DNA from: Xanthobacteraceae bacterium
GTDB lineage: Bacteria > Pseudomonadota > Alphaproteobacteria > Rhizobiales > Xanthobacteraceae
DNA length: 41,572 bases
Assembly: GCA_031291475.1 (NCBI GenBank)
Contig: JARLIY010000138.1
Span: 1-41,572 of the forward strand
Reading direction: 5' to 3'
The translations under genes and the position numbers were made by a program. This document shows, piece by piece, positions 40,062 through 41,572 of the stretch. Under the pieces are notes generated by a model. That model saw nothing but the letters and a program-made list of their open reading frames with translations, did not search any database and was not told the DNA's origin. The stretch's first letter is position 1, and every line of letters begins with the position of its first letter.

Positions 40062-41126
40062 TTACGGAAACAGCGCCACCTGTTCGAGCCCCATCGTCTC
40101 GGGAAAGCCGAGCATGAGGTTCATGTTCTGCACCGCCTGGCCGGATGCGCCCTTGGTGAGATTGTCGAGCACCGACCCGACGATGGCACGGCCGGCGATG
40201 CGGTCGGCGGCAAGGCCGATGAAGGTCATGTTCGAGCCGCGCACATGGCGGGTCTGCGGGATGGCGCCGAACGGCAGCACATGCACGAAGGGTTCGTTCG
40301 CGTAAGACTTTAAAAGTATGGCATGAAGGTCTTGCGGCGAAGCTTTCAGACCGCGCACGTAAATCGTTGAAAGAATGCCGCGATTCATCGGCACGAGGTG
40401 CGGCGTGAAGCTGACGACGACCTCGCGCCCGGCGGCCTTGGCAAATTCCTGGTCGAGCTCGGCCATGTGGCGATGGTGCGCCACGCCATAGGCATGGAAT
40501 CCCTCGGAGACTTCGGCGAATTGCATGTCCTCGCGGGCGCCACGGCCCGCGCCGGTGACGCCGGATTTGGCGTCGATAACGATCTCGTCGGGATCGATCG
40601 CCTTCGCCTTAAGGAGCGGGATGAGCGCGAGCTCGGCGCAGCTCGTATAGCAACCGGGATTGGCGACGAGCTGCGCCGCCTTGATCTCCTGCCGGTAGAT
40701 TTCGGTCAGGCCGTAGACCGCCTTCTGTTGCAGCTCCGGCGCCGCATGCGGATGCCCGTACCAGCGCGCGTAAGCGGCCGGGTCGGCGAGGCGGAAATCG
40801 GCGGACAGATCGACCGCCTTGAGGGCCGGCGCCCGCGCCAGCAAATCCTTCACGACCGTCTGCGTCGTGCCGTGCGGCAAAGCGCAGAAAAAAAGATCGA
40901 GGCCGAGCCTCAGCCAATCGGCCTCTGCGAGCGCGGTCAGCGTCGGCAACGCGTAGGGCGCAAATTGCGGAAATACGTCCGCCATCGGCTTGCCGGCGCG
41001 CCGGTCCGCCGTGAGCAGAACAATTTCCGCGCGCGCGTGGCGGAGCAGTAGCCGCACCAGTTCCGCACCGGTATAACCGGAGGCGCCGAGGATTCCGATC
41101 TTCGCTTTTTTCTCTGTCGCGGGCAT
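40062..41126 (-). CDS. argC: N-acetyl-gamma-glutamyl-phosphate reductase
   Basis: 354 residues. NADP-binding GILGASGYTGAELVRLL (11-27), then FFCALPHGTTQ, and the catalytic Cys159 in ANPGCYTSC. DAKSGVTGAGRGA and HRHMAELDQE with the catalytic His, and SFTPHLVPMNRGILSTIYV, complete the type 1 enzyme. It makes N-acetylglutamate semialdehyde in arginine synthesis. It converges with the toxin gene 11 bases away. Confidence 0.95.
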   Translation of the reverse strand: MPATEKKAKIGILGASGYTGAELVRLLLRHARAEIVLLTADRRAGKPMADVFPQFAPYALPTLTALAEADWLRLGLDLFFCALPHGTTQTVVKDLLARAPALKAVDLSADFRLADPAAYARWYGHPHAAPELQQKAVYGLTEIYRQEIKAAQLVANPGCYTSCAELALIPLLKAKAIDPDEIVIDAKSGVTGAGRGAREDMQFAEVSEGFHAYGVAHHRHMAELDQEFAKAAGREVVVSFTPHLVPMNRGILSTIYVRGLKASPQDLHAILLKSYANEPFVHVLPFGAIPQTRHVRGSNMTFIGLAADRIAGRAIVGSVLDNLTKGASGQAVQNMNLMLGFPETMGLEQVALFP

Positions 41127-41473
41127 GATTCAACCTATTGGCTTTGAAGCACAAAGCCGGCGTCCGCGGAAGAATTGCAAGGAAAGCGTGCCGCGGCAGC
41201 CGGCGGCACGAGCGTTTACGCGCGTGCCGTATCGCGGATACGACGGCGGCGGCCGAGGCGGCTGTTGGCGGCAGCGATGGTCACAAAAACGCTTGGCATG
41301 GGCGGCGATATAGAGGCCCGATCCGGCAGCGTCAATCGCGCCCGCGGACCTTTGACCCGGCGCCCTTAATGCTTTTGCCGTCCCCGTGGCATATTTAACG
41401 GTTGATTCGTCGCCGTGGCCCACACGCTTGGGCCAATTCCGCCAATATCGCCGGCCAAGGTCGAAACCTGCGC
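41127..41473. other. Intergenic region upstream of argC
   Basis: 347 bases between divergent genes with no gene I can support. No tRNA, ARG box or riboswitch is recognisable with confidence. It includes GC-rich stretches (GGCGGCGGCC near 41251) and a less GC-rich segment at 41375-41410. Confidence 0.35.
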
Positions 41474-41572
41474 ATGGGTAAAGCCGCCAAATCGCAACCG
41501 CCGAAGACGCCCGATCTGTTCGCCAATCTCGGCGAGCCGCGGGCGGCCGCGCGCCGTGCGGCCCGCGCCGGC
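41474..41572 (+). CDS. 5' end of an unidentified gene
   Basis: ATG 41474 opens a frame of 33 codons that leaves the window: MGKAAKSQPPKTPDLFANLG, then EPRAAARRAARAG. A basic start with PDLF is seen in several alphaproteobacterial topoisomerase IV subunit B (ParE) proteins, but this is far too little to assign a function. No clear ribosome site is seen, only a GGTCGAAAC stretch. Confidence 0.4.
   Translation, partial: MGKAAKSQPPKTPDLFANLGEPRAAARRAARAG

Overview
The window is GC-rich DNA from an alphaproteobacterium, most likely a Hyphomicrobiales member of the Bradyrhizobium/Rhodopseudomonas/Xanthobacteraceae type. Evidence: an NDUFS4-type complex I accessory subunit, a tandem cold-shock-domain protein, class II FBPase GlpX, class I PHA synthase, the order recJ-glpX-hom-aminotransferase, and palindromic intergenic repeats of rhizobial style. 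This assignment rests on gene content and family recognition, not on a database search.

Region 1 (1-3180) is an accessory, partly decayed stretch. It holds the end of a GYD-domain gene, a small orphan gene, a three-helix membrane protein, a pentapeptide-repeat protein with a C-terminal Rossmann/TIR-like domain, and three separate broken copies of one small protein family. Region 2 (3181-6774) is a minus-strand transport/catabolism operon: MHS-family permease, a DctA-like symporter lacking the substrate-binding arginine, and an amidohydrolase. Region 3 (6921-12780) is mostly housekeeping: exported MsrA, an EAL protein, NDUFS4-like subunit, tRNA-Pro(TGG), DUF192 protein, double cold-shock protein, sirtuin, glyoxalase I, tRNA-Glu(TTC), an HU-like protein and a small Tyr/Pro-rich protein.

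Region 4 (12818-17481) looks like inserted or eroded DNA: a large class III cyclase/STAND-ATPase/helical-repeat regulator, an AT-richer promoter region, a SnoaL-like gene and the 5' half of a P4-type integrase. Region 5 (17648-20389) is the EF-P beta-lysylation set: epmA and epmB overlap by 4 bp and diverge from efp. Region 6 (20534-25576) has a CmcJ-like oxidoreductase and three secreted proteins that look like cell-wall enzymes (amidase-like, M23 peptidase, MltB-type transglycosylase), with overlapping coding ends. Region 7 (25626-30870) has a ThDP enzyme and an aldehyde dehydrogenase (decarboxylate, then oxidise), a 4,5-dihydroxyphthalate decarboxylase-like protein and PhzF.

Region 8 (30941-40050) has a hicBA pair with a dead hicA, then recJ, glpX, hom, a class I aminotransferase and a lipoprotein on the minus strand, then phaC and an intact Phd/PIN-type toxin-antitoxin pair behind a 35-nt palindrome. 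The window closes with argC and the first codons of an unidentified plus-strand gene.

I did not find a CRISPR array, a complete mobile element or a clear new multi-gene system. The best candidates for something undescribed are the pentapeptide/Rossmann-like protein beside the membrane protein, the symporter with an altered binding site, and the cyclase-STAND regulator.
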